From assembly GCA_034509425.1 (NCBI GenBank), contig JAVTVJ010000068.1:4092001-4156000 (forward strand): a DNA stretch of 64,000 nt. Reading direction: 5' to 3'. Below are positions 50,901-55,858 of the stretch, one piece after another. Position 1 is the stretch's first letter. Every line of letters starts with the position of its first letter. The translations under genes and the position numbers were made by a program. The notes under the pieces are model-generated. The model had not been told where the DNA came from. It made no database searches and worked only from the letters and a program-made list of their open reading frames with translations. The DNA comes from Eopsaltria australis (taxonomy: Eukaryota; Chordata; Aves; Passeriformes; Petroicidae).

Positions 50901-53788
50901 TTTTTGTCATCATCTACTGGAACTTTTGCCTGATTCATTACCCATTCCTGAACTGCATCAGTAATGTGTGGAACAACTACAAAACAAAACCAGAAAAGGC
51001 AAGCACAGCTTACTTTAGGCCCATATACTCATTTTTTGCGTGTGAAAGGGGTAAAGTGAACAGAAAGCCAAGAGGAAACTTCTTGATCCTTTCTCTAGTT
51101 CTTTCCTTGAGCACAGAAACCAAACATTACAGGAATATGCCCACATTTTTTGCAAGAAAGGAGCAAGGTGGTGCAGCAAGAAGCAGCCTGTTCTACCTGA
51201 TCCCTTCTTTTGTGAAGACTGAATGGACTAGTATCCTACAAAATTAAAAATTTTACCTTGAACTGTTTTTCCCAGATAATCACCATGTCTTTCTTTATTA
51301 ATGACATGCTGGTATATCTTTCCAGTGGTGATATTGTTATCTTTATAGAGATTGATGTCCAAAAATCTCTCATAATTTCCTAAATCTAGGTCAACTTCTC
51401 CACCATCATTCAATACAAAAACTTCACCTGAAAAAAGAAAGTGAAAACAGATAGAAAAACAATAAAATAATCAGAAATTATTAAACACACAGCAGGAATA
51501 CCACAGACATCTTAAAACAAAAGAAAAATTTTTAAATTATATCTGACAAGGACATATCAATAAAGCCCACACTGCAATTCAATCTGCATTGTCTTTCTGT
51601 ATGACTTAATATCCAAGCCATTAGTTTTACATCTAATGTCCATCCATCAGACACATATAGTTTTGCAAATAAATGTAAATTACATTGCCAAAATATTTAA
51701 GCAACATAAATATTTAACCAGCATTTCAACAGCAGAATAATCCTTCATTGGAAGAAAACAATCTCTAGGAATCATAAATCAGTAACAAATAAAACATTAA
51801 TTTACTTGCAGGAGACAAAAACTACACTTTTGTAAGCATGAATTATAATGCACGTTCAAAGTCTTTCACTATAAATTCTTGTTGTTCGGATCTATTTTAA
51901 TGTTTAGGGTTGGATCAGGAGTAACGTTATGATGAACAAAAGTGTTTCTTCAAAACGTGATCACAGTTTCTGAGTTGATTGTTTCATCCAGTATATTTGG
52001 TTCACTATGTCCACTGCAAGGGTTATTTCTGACCCTGAAAAATCTACTTAAAATACCCATCAGGTTCACACTTTTCTTAGCCCTCTAAAGAGTCTCTAAA
52101 TGCTGGATCTAGTAAACTTCTGACAGAATTGAAGTTGCTAGATCTTGAGGCAAGGCTGGAAAGCTCTTCAGGAAACCTGTAAATGTTTTGCCATGACCCA
52201 GTAAATCAATGGCAAAACAAGTTATGTGATTAATGCACAAAAAAAAAATAAAGTGAATTACAGAAACGCATATCCCACCAAAGTACAACACTGCACTTCA
52301 ATGAACTGCCTAACAAATCACTCCAATGTGTACAACAGAGTGGAAGAATTATGCCTGATTCTGTGAGGCACTTAATACAGCCTCTACACTAAATCATCAT
52401 TTAAGCCAACAGAAGCGGAGTGGTATCAACATTTCTCTTAAGCAAGCCTTGGAAGAGAAGAATAAAAAAAAAAATACATTATTAAAAAGCCTCTACAGTT
52501 AACTGGAAATCACTAAATTACTAATATCAATCATATTTCTGTCAAAATGTTAATGAAGGAGGCTCACCATTCCAGCTCATGTAACTTCCATGTGTACCCA
52601 GCAAGTCAGTGTTTCTTCACAAGCAGTAAGAAAATTCTCAGTGAAAAAAATAATTACATGCCATAACATGGCCTTTCCCCTGTACCTGGTCCAGGGAGGG
52701 AATATATCCTCACAATCTCAAGTCATCACAGCAGTCCTATGACCCACTGAACTGCTTAAGTAGCAGCACATGTGCTCCTTAAAAGTGCAGTACATTTTGC
52801 TTTTTAAGAGAAGTCTCATTTGCTCTGCTCTTCCTCTACTCAAAAACCAAACTAGTGGTTTTTTTTCAGTTAAGGAGATACACATATTTATCTTCAGTGT
52901 CAAAAATTTTGGTGTGGACTAAAAGTAAGCAAATAAAATCCAAAACGTAAAAATAATTGGAAATGCCTACTGGCTGAAGGCACTCTGAAAACCATTGTTC
53001 TTAATAAACGTACAAGTAACAAGCCACACAGCTGAAGGAACATTCAACATTATAAATGCTTTGTAACTCATCAGCAACAGTCAATACAACCAATGTGGCT
53101 TAGAGAACCAACCCATCAAACCATGCATCTACTTTAAAATCATGTCATTAGCAGATTCTCTAAGCATCACTAATGCTTTTGGCCAGACTTTTTTGTACTA
53201 AAATGTGAACTTAAGCTAAGTCTTGTGAAGGCACTTACATTAGAAGGCACTGATACCCAGAGAATAGCATTCTCAAGTAACTGTTAAGGACTTAAATTTC
53301 AAATATGTTTTACAGCACTATTTAAAAGGTTTTTTTAATAAAGTTGAACTAAAGATAGAATTAGCTGAACAAGGCTTACAGCTAGGATTTTCCCAGAAAA
53401 GTGGTATTTTAGAGAAAGGAAGCATCTGCTCATAAAAACAGGCTTGTTTTTTTTTCTTAGAGCAGACAGTGCCCTTGAGAACACAAAGTCAACAACAGAC
53501 TTTCAAAATAATGATAAAACAACTAGTAAACATCATACTATTGTTTTTTTAAAAATAAAAACAGAACACATTCTTGCAAATGCAAATATTTATGCAAAAG
53601 GCAACAACACTAATCTTCATACCATGTTCATATGGTGAAAAGGTTCCAGCATCTATGTTTATGTAGGGATCAATTTTGATTGCAGTGACACGGAGACCAC
53701 ATGATTTCAGAATGGTGCCAATGCTGCTTGCAATGATCCCTTTGCCAATGCCCGAGATGACACCACCAGTTACCAGAATGTACTTCAT
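6682..53788 (-). CDS. CTPS2: CTP synthase 2, 16 coding exons, C-terminal tail missing
   Basis: This enzyme makes CTP from UTP, ATP and glutamine in the cytosol, the last step of de novo pyrimidine nucleotide synthesis. Coding exons, in transcript order, are 53623-53788, 51257-51427, 50876-50976, 48479-48595, 47702-47785, 45072-45152, 44275-44426, 43892-44024, 41756-41844, 40900-40994, 40071-40133, 39407-39450, 12041-12137, 9930-9985, 8201-8297 and 6682-6826. They sum to 1,691 nt (563 codons + 2) with every phase matching. Seen: the synthetase N-terminus with the [10 protein letters not shown] nucleotide loop (residues 8-17), the [10 protein letters not shown] motif (147-156), and a class I glutaminase domain with Cys399 in VCLGMQ and His526/Glu528 in FHPEF. 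His355, known in the family as a filament-interface residue, is kept. Numbering equals human, so there are no net indels up to codon 563. The human protein has 586 residues, so about 22 tail residues and the stop are not seen. SYAP1 synteny and CTPS2-specific residues argue against CTPS1. Confidence 0.96.
7215..7320 (-). mobile_element. Old CR1 LINE fragment
   Basis: The plus strand reads caggttgctgacaactttg, then tctagtcaagttttgaaggtg and gatttcacagactctctagg. This is the decayed reverse complement of the CR1 3' region (cluster: 'ttgtccagtcgagttttgaa', 'ctccacaacctctctggg'). Substitutions are many, so it is old. Ends are approximate. Confidence 0.7.
7480..7921 (+). mobile_element. CR1 LINE fragment with internal deletion and 3' end
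   Basis: The 5' part resembles the CR1 reverse-transcriptase frame around the 'DFSKAFDTVSH' segment (gacttcagcaaagtttttca), with later gtggtgagtggtttgaagtcc. It then jumps to the CR1 3' end (gcagaaggttggactatatg, then tctatgattct). Frameshifts and stops make it non-functional. Boundaries are approximate, especially the left one. Confidence 0.78.
8201..8297 (-). CDS. CTPS2: CTPS2 coding exon 15
   Basis: This 97-nt exon codes for [20 protein letters not shown] and [12 protein letters not shown]. The acceptor is TTGTTTCAG and the donor GAGA|GTGAGT, phase 1. The conserved NP and RMEIIEL motifs place it unambiguously; the middle is the variable part. Confidence 0.94.
8298..9929 (-). other. CTPS2 intron between coding exons 15 and 14
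   Basis: This intron contains one CR1 fragment at about 9,400-9,795. Nothing else is recognised. Confidence 0.85.
9400..9795 (+). mobile_element. Old CR1 LINE 3' fragment
   Basis: Stretches such as agctgggtttgttcagcctc, ttcacagtgaagtggttaagc and attggaacaaattgtcaaaag follow the CR1 3' ORF2/UTR order known from birds ('ctggggttgtttagtctggag', 'aagcattggaacaggctgccc'). The fragment is heavily mutated. Ends are approximate. Confidence 0.75.
9930..9985 (-). CDS. CTPS2: CTPS2 coding exon 14
   Basis: This 56-nt exon codes for [18 protein letters not shown], with the first residue (Arg) split across the junction. EERHRHRYE is the conserved stretch that in the family helps couple glutaminase and synthetase activities. 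The acceptor is TATATTCAG and the donor GAG|GTAAGC, phase 0. Confidence 0.94.
9986..12040 (-). other. CTPS2 intron between coding exons 14 and 13
   Basis: AT-rich intron. A purine-rich, GC-higher stretch at about 11,430-11,700 (many ggcaagg/aggcag words) has no recognisable origin. No exon or element was identified. Confidence 0.8.
12041..12137 (-). CDS. CTPS2: CTPS2 coding exon 13
   Basis: This 97-nt exon codes for [20 protein letters not shown] and [12 protein letters not shown]. It has acceptor TTCTCTACAG and donor TTTTAA|GTAAGT, phase 1. MPEH and GGTMRLG are family signatures of the glutaminase domain. It is the first exon after the very large intron. Confidence 0.95.
13957..13989. repeat. 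(GT)n microsatellite
   Basis: Thirty-three uninterrupted bases of alternating G and T. It is long enough to be length-polymorphic. Confidence 0.95.
21548..21613. repeat. AT-rich inverted repeat
   Basis: The arms agtatttatt (21548-21557) and aataaatact (21604-21613) are exact reverse complements. Further imperfect pairing continues inward. This could extrude as a hairpin; no function is evident. Confidence 0.7.
33261..33268 (+). promoter_or_regulatory. TATA box of the nested S100 gene
   Basis: TATAAAGG lies about 60 bp before the donor of the first, non-coding exon. A CCAAT-like motif (cccaat) is just downstream at about 33272. The box predicts a start near 33290 and a first exon of about 40 nt. 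A focused TATA promoter contrasts with the CpG-island promoter of the host gene and suits a tissue-restricted gene, as known for mammalian S100G. Confidence 0.65.
33290..33328 (+). other. S100G: Non-coding first exon of the nested S100 gene
   Basis: The exon ends at donor TGAG|GTAAGC. The start is only estimated from the TATA box. A short non-coding first exon followed by two coding exons is the standard S100 gene layout, including mammalian S100G. Confidence 0.6.
33541..33700 (+). CDS. S100G: S100G exon 2 (first coding exon)
   Basis: The acceptor TTGTTTGCAG ends at 33540. There are 28 nt of 5' UTR, then ATG at 33569 in context AAAAATGG. The exon ends CTGAAG|GTAAGT in phase 0 after residue 44. 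It encodes the S100-type (pseudo) EF-hand. Confidence 0.88.
33569..35674 (+). CDS. S100G: S100-family EF-hand protein at the S100G (calbindin-D9k) locus
   Basis: This is a probable cytosolic calcium-binding protein of 81 residues (mammalian S100G has 79). The CDS is 33569-33700 joined to 35561-35674. Residues 1-44 carry the S100-type half with helix [13 protein letters not shown]. Residues 45-81 carry a canonical EF-hand with loop [12 protein letters not shown] (57-68), in which Asp57, Asn59, Asp61, Ser65 and Glu68 are in place, followed by hydrophobic helix FMMIIKRI. The first 14-residue S100 loop (17-30) ends in Gly30 where S100G has glutamate, so calcium binding there is probably weak or lost. 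The gene is nested antisense in the large CTPS2 intron, the same arrangement as in mammals. The symbol rests on position, length, exon layout and the YA-EG, LSLD and SLDKN-DG-VSF-EF pattern; a separately derived S100 paralogue is the alternative. Confidence 0.82.
33701..35560 (+). other. S100G intron 2
   Basis: This 1.86-kb intron separates the two EF-hand exons. It has the A31/T14 tracts near its start and a T-rich acceptor. Nothing else was recognised. Confidence 0.85.
33924..33954. repeat. Poly(A) tract in S100G intron 2
   Basis: Thirty-one consecutive A residues, followed about 40 bp later by fourteen T (33995-34008). No SINE or processed transcript body is recognisable upstream, so this looks like a simple repeat, not a retrotransposed tail. 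Confidence 0.9.
35561..35810 (+). CDS. S100G: S100G exon 3 (canonical EF-hand, stop, 3' UTR)
   Basis: The acceptor is a long T-rich tract ending ATAAAAACAG at 35560. Coding runs to TGA at 35672-35674 after SSGQ. The 3' UTR is only about 130 nt, and the exon end at 35810 is approximate. The phase-0 split between the two EF-hands is the conserved S100 intron position. Confidence 0.88.
35781..35786 (+). terminator. S100G: Poly(A) signal of the nested S100 gene
   Basis: An AATAAA hexamer lies 107 nt after the stop codon. A GT-rich stretch (tgtctgtattgtgtttcc) follows about 20 nt later, as expected around a cleavage site near 35800-35810. Confidence 0.8.
37190..37258 (+). mobile_element. CR1 3'-end fragment
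   Basis: The text ggacttgataattttggagg, ttttttccaacccaaatgac and tctgtgattat matches the CR1 terminus (ttggactcgatgatctt...ttccaacc...attctatgatt). It is short and old. Confidence 0.75.
38955..38990. repeat. (AT)n microsatellite
   Basis: Eighteen uninterrupted AT units, followed by gtatatg. The apparent minus-strand reading frame through it is only the repeat translated. Confidence 0.95.
39407..39450 (-). CDS. CTPS2: CTPS2 coding exon 12 (44-nt small exon)
   Basis: Only 44 nt long, this exon reads [15 protein letters not shown] across the junctions. The acceptor is CTTCTGTTCCAG and the donor GTT|GTAAGT. It is too short for an ORF scan and was found by phase and homology: the twelve residues to VIDM align without a gap to human. 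It is the last exon before the 27-kb intron that contains the S100 gene. Confidence 0.9.
39451..40070 (-). other. CTPS2 intron between coding exons 12 and 11
   Basis: A 620-bp AT-rich intron in which I recognise nothing besides the splice sites. Confidence 0.85.
40071..40133 (-). CDS. CTPS2: CTPS2 coding exon 11 (catalytic cysteine)
   Basis: This 63-nt exon holds the glutaminase nucleophile: [20 protein letters not shown]. Counting through the upstream exons puts the cysteine at residue 399, the family position. The acceptor is TTCTCTTCTAG and the donor GAAG|GTGAGC. Short exon size makes it easy to miss without the splice frame. Confidence 0.95.
40134..40899 (-). other. CTPS2 intron between coding exons 11 and 10
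   Basis: A 766-bp intron. A 115-codon plus-strand frame at 40193-40540 is Lys/Asn/Thr-rich and matches no family; it is likely chance. Confidence 0.85.
40900..40994 (-). CDS. CTPS2: CTPS2 coding exon 10
   Basis: This 95-nt exon codes for [20 protein letters not shown] and [20 protein letters not shown] is the glutaminase oxyanion-hole region known in class I amidotransferases. The acceptor is CATTACAG and the donor CTTG|GTAAGA, phase 1. Confidence 0.95.
40995..41755 (-). other. CTPS2 intron between coding exons 10 and 9
   Basis: A 761-bp AT-rich intron with an A-rich patch near 41,470-41,530. Nothing else was recognised. Confidence 0.85.
41756..41844 (-). CDS. CTPS2: CTPS2 coding exon 9
   Basis: This 89-nt exon codes for residues 336-364, starting [20 protein letters not shown]. 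This is the most divergent stretch against human, yet the length is unchanged. His355 is retained; in the family this residue lies at the contact that packs CTP synthase tetramers into filaments (cytoophidia). The donor is GCAGA|GTAAGT, phase 2. Confidence 0.92.
41845..43891 (-). other. CTPS2 intron between coding exons 9 and 8
   Basis: A 2.05-kb intron containing an old CR1 fragment at about 43,180-43,335. The rest is unremarkable. Confidence 0.85.
43180..43335 (-). mobile_element. Old CR1 LINE fragment
   Basis: The plus strand reads aatcacataggtcagaaagg, ctgctcaaagcaagtcaaat, gagcaggctgcttagggtc and tgaaaatctccagggat. This is the reverse complement of the avian CR1 3' region ('tcaaagcagggtcaacttcag...caggttgctcagggcc...aatatctccaagg'). 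Ends are approximate. Confidence 0.8.
43892..44024 (-). CDS. CTPS2: CTPS2 coding exon 8
   Basis: This 133-nt exon completes the Arg codon and codes to residue 335: [20 protein letters not shown], then [18 protein letters not shown], ending LDLM. It opens the glutaminase domain. The donor is ATG|GTGAGG, phase 0. Confidence 0.95.
44275..44426 (-). CDS. CTPS2: CTPS2 coding exon 7
   Basis: This 152-nt exon covers residues 241-291 ([20 protein letters not shown], then a helix-rich stretch ending KWKKMAC). It finishes the synthetase domain and enters the linker. It ends in phase 2 within an Arg codon, with donor CAG|GTACTC. The linker is less conserved, with [11 protein letters not shown] in place of the human HLPIGDSASNL. 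Confidence 0.95.
44427..45071 (-). other. CTPS2 intron between coding exons 7 and 6
   Basis: A 645-bp, very AT-rich intron without recognisable elements. Confidence 0.85.
45072..45152 (-). CDS. CTPS2: CTPS2 coding exon 6
   Basis: This 81-nt exon (residues 214-240) codes for [20 protein letters not shown] and then CHVEPEQ. The acceptor is TTATGACAG. The donor, CAG|GTCTGT, is weak because it lacks the usual purine and G at intron positions 3-5. The open frame fits only this end, and the next exon joins in frame. Confidence 0.93.
45153..47701 (-). other. CTPS2 intron between coding exons 6 and 5
   Basis: A 2.5-kb intron, AT-rich except for a sharp GC-rich patch at about 46,460-46,780. Overlapping open frames on both strands in the patch reflect base composition. 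I could not assign it to a known element. Confidence 0.8.
47702..47785 (-). CDS. CTPS2: CTPS2 coding exon 5
   Basis: This 84-nt exon (residues 186-213) reads [20 protein letters not shown] and then GLGLSPDL. It is in phase 0 at both ends, with donor TTG|GTGAGT. The [10 protein letters not shown] stretch is a CTP synthase signature near the UTP/CTP site. The first residues, PNA, differ from human CTPS2 (LSA). Confidence 0.95.
47786..48478 (-). other. CTPS2 intron between coding exons 5 and 4
   Basis: A 693-bp AT-rich intron in which nothing is recognised. Confidence 0.85.
48479..48595 (-). CDS. CTPS2: CTPS2 coding exon 4
   Basis: This 117-nt phase-0 exon codes for residues 147-185, from [20 protein letters not shown] to HVSLVPQ. 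The acceptor is TTTTCAG and the donor CAG|GTAAGTTA. The segment is nearly identical to the family consensus. Confidence 0.96.
48907..49272. mobile_element. Possible solo LTR or other recent CpG-rich insertion
   Basis: About 366 bp with roughly ten CpG dinucleotides sit in CpG-poor intron. The left part holds a strong hairpin (48922-48970). The middle has a GC-rich block, then attaaaatacc, then ttgtctgag-like U5 sequence (tgtctgagcctttattttc). A cttta pentamer flanks both sides (48902-48906 and 49273-49277), which could be a target duplication. The expected TG start is two bases inside the left border, so borders and class are uncertain. No coding sequence is present. Confidence 0.5.
48922..48970. 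repeat. Long stem-loop inverted repeat
   Basis: tggtttcatggtgtttagt pairs with actaaacacccctgaaacca across a 10-base loop (aagccagtag). There is one bulge/mismatch in about 19 pairs. It lies at the left end of the CpG-rich insert. Confidence 0.85.
50876..50976 (-). CDS. CTPS2: CTPS2 coding exon 3
   Basis: This 101-nt exon has acceptor TTTTGTAG and donor GAG|GTAAG. It codes for VVPHITDA, a short variable segment ([10 protein letters not shown]) and CVIE, ending in phase 0 after residue 146. A 137-codon open frame on the opposite strand across it has no support of its own. Confidence 0.95.
51257..51427 (-). CDS. CTPS2: CTPS2 coding exon 2
   Basis: Bounded by acceptor CTTTTTTCAG and donor CAAG|GTAAAA, this 171-nt exon runs in phase 1 at both ends. 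It codes for the [20 protein letters not shown] stretch and ends at GKTVQ. This is the most conserved part of the synthetase domain, which holds substrate and magnesium-binding acidic residues in the family. Confidence 0.95.
51428..53622 (-). other. CTPS2 intron between coding exons 2 and 1
   Basis: A 2.2-kb AT-rich intron without recognisable elements. Confidence 0.85.
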
Positions 53789-53828
53789 TGGAAAATCTGC
53801 ACACATGCACAGAGCTTGAGCTGGAAGT
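53623..53828 (-). CDS. CTPS2: CTPS2 coding exon 1 (start codon at 53788)
   Basis: The acceptor TTTTTGTTGTTTTAG precedes 53828. About 40 nt of 5' UTR follow, then ATG at 53788-53786. It codes for residues 1-55 and the first base of Gly56: MKYILVTGG at the start, the glycine-rich nucleotide-binding loop, and [19 protein letters not shown] at the end. This start matches the CTP synthase family, whose proteins begin exactly at MKYI. The donor is CATG|GTATG, leaving phase 1. Confidence 0.95.
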
Positions 53829-55237
53829 CTAAAACAACAAAAATGTACATCTGATGAATGTAAATTCATGTCTGGGAAAATCACAGACTCAGTCTGCAAA
53901 GAATCTAAATTGAAATGACCTTCAGCAACATACAATAAAAACGACCATTTTGGAATCTGGGGAGCAGGATTCACCTCTCCCAGCTTATACACCAATATAT
54001 AAGATAAACATCTATGTTGTCCCTGAACAGGTTGATCAACACACAGACTCGAGGTATTAATTTACAGTTCTACACAGAAAGGGGTGCTGGGTGGCAAATC
54101 CACAAAAGGAATACCAAAACTTTTTACTATCTGTACGTTTTAGCAAACAAAGGCACCACTGTTCATCAGCTACAAGCTGTGTTTTTCCACCCATCTGAAA
54201 CGGGATGACATGTGTATCTCATCTGTAAACGAATTCACATCCCATTCAGTTGGCTGTGGAGGCTAATCACCGAACAATTTCTGAACAATGGCTCACCACA
54301 GAGCGAGAACTCTAGGGTCAAGAAAATCTTTCCTTACTTAAATACTCAATTCACCCAAAACAACATGCAACAGCACGTAATCTAATGGCCCTCAGTATAA
54401 ATCAAAGCAGTGTAGTTCTTCAGCTGCTGGTATAAAGCAATAACTAGTCAGTGAACATTTTAATTCTTCCTTTTACTATACTGAAGTAACATAAATAAAG
54501 CCTGGATCTTCAGCAGACTTAGTTCAGGGATGTAACAATGCTTGTTATCAACGCTCTTACATTTTTAGTAATAGGATTAATAAACCATTTGCTTGTCAAT
54601 ATGGTCAAAAGGACGACCATAACCACTAAACGTATTTAACTTAGGAGAAAAAGGAACATCAGAAATTAACTTTTCTCCTCTATTCAATTTTAGTCTGCAA
54701 CTTTTTTAATAGCAAAGACTTGGACCCTACTACCTCTGTTTCAGGCTATTCCTTCAGAACTCAGCCAATTTAGTTGTCAACATTAGCATCATCAACATCT
54801 AAGCCATTTTCAAAGCTTTTTCCAGGAATACAGGGGGGATAATTTCAACAACGGTATAAATCTTGCGTACACGCCTCTTTAGAACACATAAATCTTGCTT
54901 ACAGGAACCAAAACGAAAACCTCGCTGTGATTTTAGCAAAAGCAGCGATTTCCCAGCAGTTCCAGGAAACGCATTTACTTGAAATATGAACATAAAACTC
55001 CAGGAGGCCGGAGAAGTAAGTCACTTGTAAAAGATGAAGGAAAAAAGAGTCAGGAGAGGGAGAGCAGAAAGCGAATACTGGAAGCAGTAAATTTGCTGGG
55101 AAGAGGCACGCGAATTACCCTGTCCAGCCTTTATCTGCAGGAGCTGCCGCCTCCAGCACGGATTTGTGGGCGCTGCGCCCCACACGTGCGGCACCGCGGG
55201 AGCGCCGGGGCCGAGCAGGGGGAGGCCTCTCACTTAC
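53829..55237 (-). other. CTPS2 first intron (5' UTR intron)
   Basis: A 1.4-kb intron from the CpG-island donor to the acceptor before the ATG exon. It becomes GC-rich only at its promoter end, where the E-box CACGTG lies. No other feature was seen. Confidence 0.7.
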
Positions 55238-55400
55238 GCAGGAGTTAAAGGCGGCTGCTCCGACCAGAGCCCGGCAGCGCAGACCAGGAGCGCCCGCTGC
55301 CCGCGGCGGGGGAGCCGAGCCCGAGCCACCCCGGGGCAGCGGCACCTGCCTGGGGGAGAGGGGCACAGCCCCGCAGCAGCGCCCTGCAGGTAACGCGCCT
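55238..55400 (-). other. CTPS2: Probable non-coding first exon of CTPS2 (5' UTR)
   Basis: On the minus strand a strong donor (CTGC|GTAAGTGAG) ends an exon at 55238 inside the CpG island. The next minus-strand acceptor that fits is the one at 53829 before the ATG exon. The 5' limit given (55400) is only a guess, because no transcription start can be read from the sequence. The roughly 1.4-kb intron between the two is ordinary AT-rich sequence. Confidence 0.6.
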
Positions 55401-55514
55401 CCGAGCGCAGCTCCGGCAGCGGGGGCCGGGGACACACCCGCTGGGGACCGGGACACACCCGCTGGGACACCCCCGGCGCGACAGGTGCCTTGCGTCCCGC
55501 TCCGCCCGGGTCCG

Positions 55515-55538
55515 CCCCTTCCCTTCCCTTCCCTTCCC
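55515..55538 (-). promoter_or_regulatory. (GGGAA)n G-quadruplex-type tract
   Basis: The plus strand has five runs of three or four C separated by TT, so the minus strand carries five G-runs with two-base loops. This meets the usual G-quadruplex pattern. It lies in the shared promoter, upstream of both coding starts. Formation in vivo is inferred, not shown. Confidence 0.6.
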
Positions 55539-55662
55539 TGGGCTCCCGGCGGAAGTGGCGCACGCGGAAGGAGCGCTCAGCGCAGGGCCCGCCCCGGTTT
55601 CCGCAGCGGCGCCGGCGCGGCCCGAGCGCGGAGCGGAGCGGAGCGGCTGCCGGGCCTGAGCC

Positions 55663-55858
55663 ATGTTGCGAGGCCTGGGCAGCTGGCTCGGGCTGGAGCG
55701 GGCGGGCGAGGAGCAGCTGCTGCCCGCCGGCAAGAGGAGCGGCCCCGCGGAGCAGGAGGAGGAGGAGGAGGCGGCAGGGCTGGCCGGGCAGGAGCAGGAG
55801 CAGGGCGAGCTGCAGGGGGACTCGGAGGCGCTGCTCAGCCAGGCCAAGGGATTCGGCA
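55663..55858 (+). CDS. SYAP1: SYAP1 coding exon 1
   Basis: The 196-nt coding part sits inside the CpG island and ends GGCA|GTGAGT in phase 1. It codes for [20 protein letters not shown] and an acidic, repeat-like segment with five consecutive glutamates (GAG repeats). The N-terminus matches human MFRGLSSWLGLQ, and the spacer is poorly conserved, as usual for this gene. The frames on the minus strand here are not genes. Confidence 0.92.

Noticed and set aside
50834..51247. 137-codon plus-strand frame
   Set aside because: It overlaps CTPS2 coding exon 3 in antisense and has no similarity of its own.
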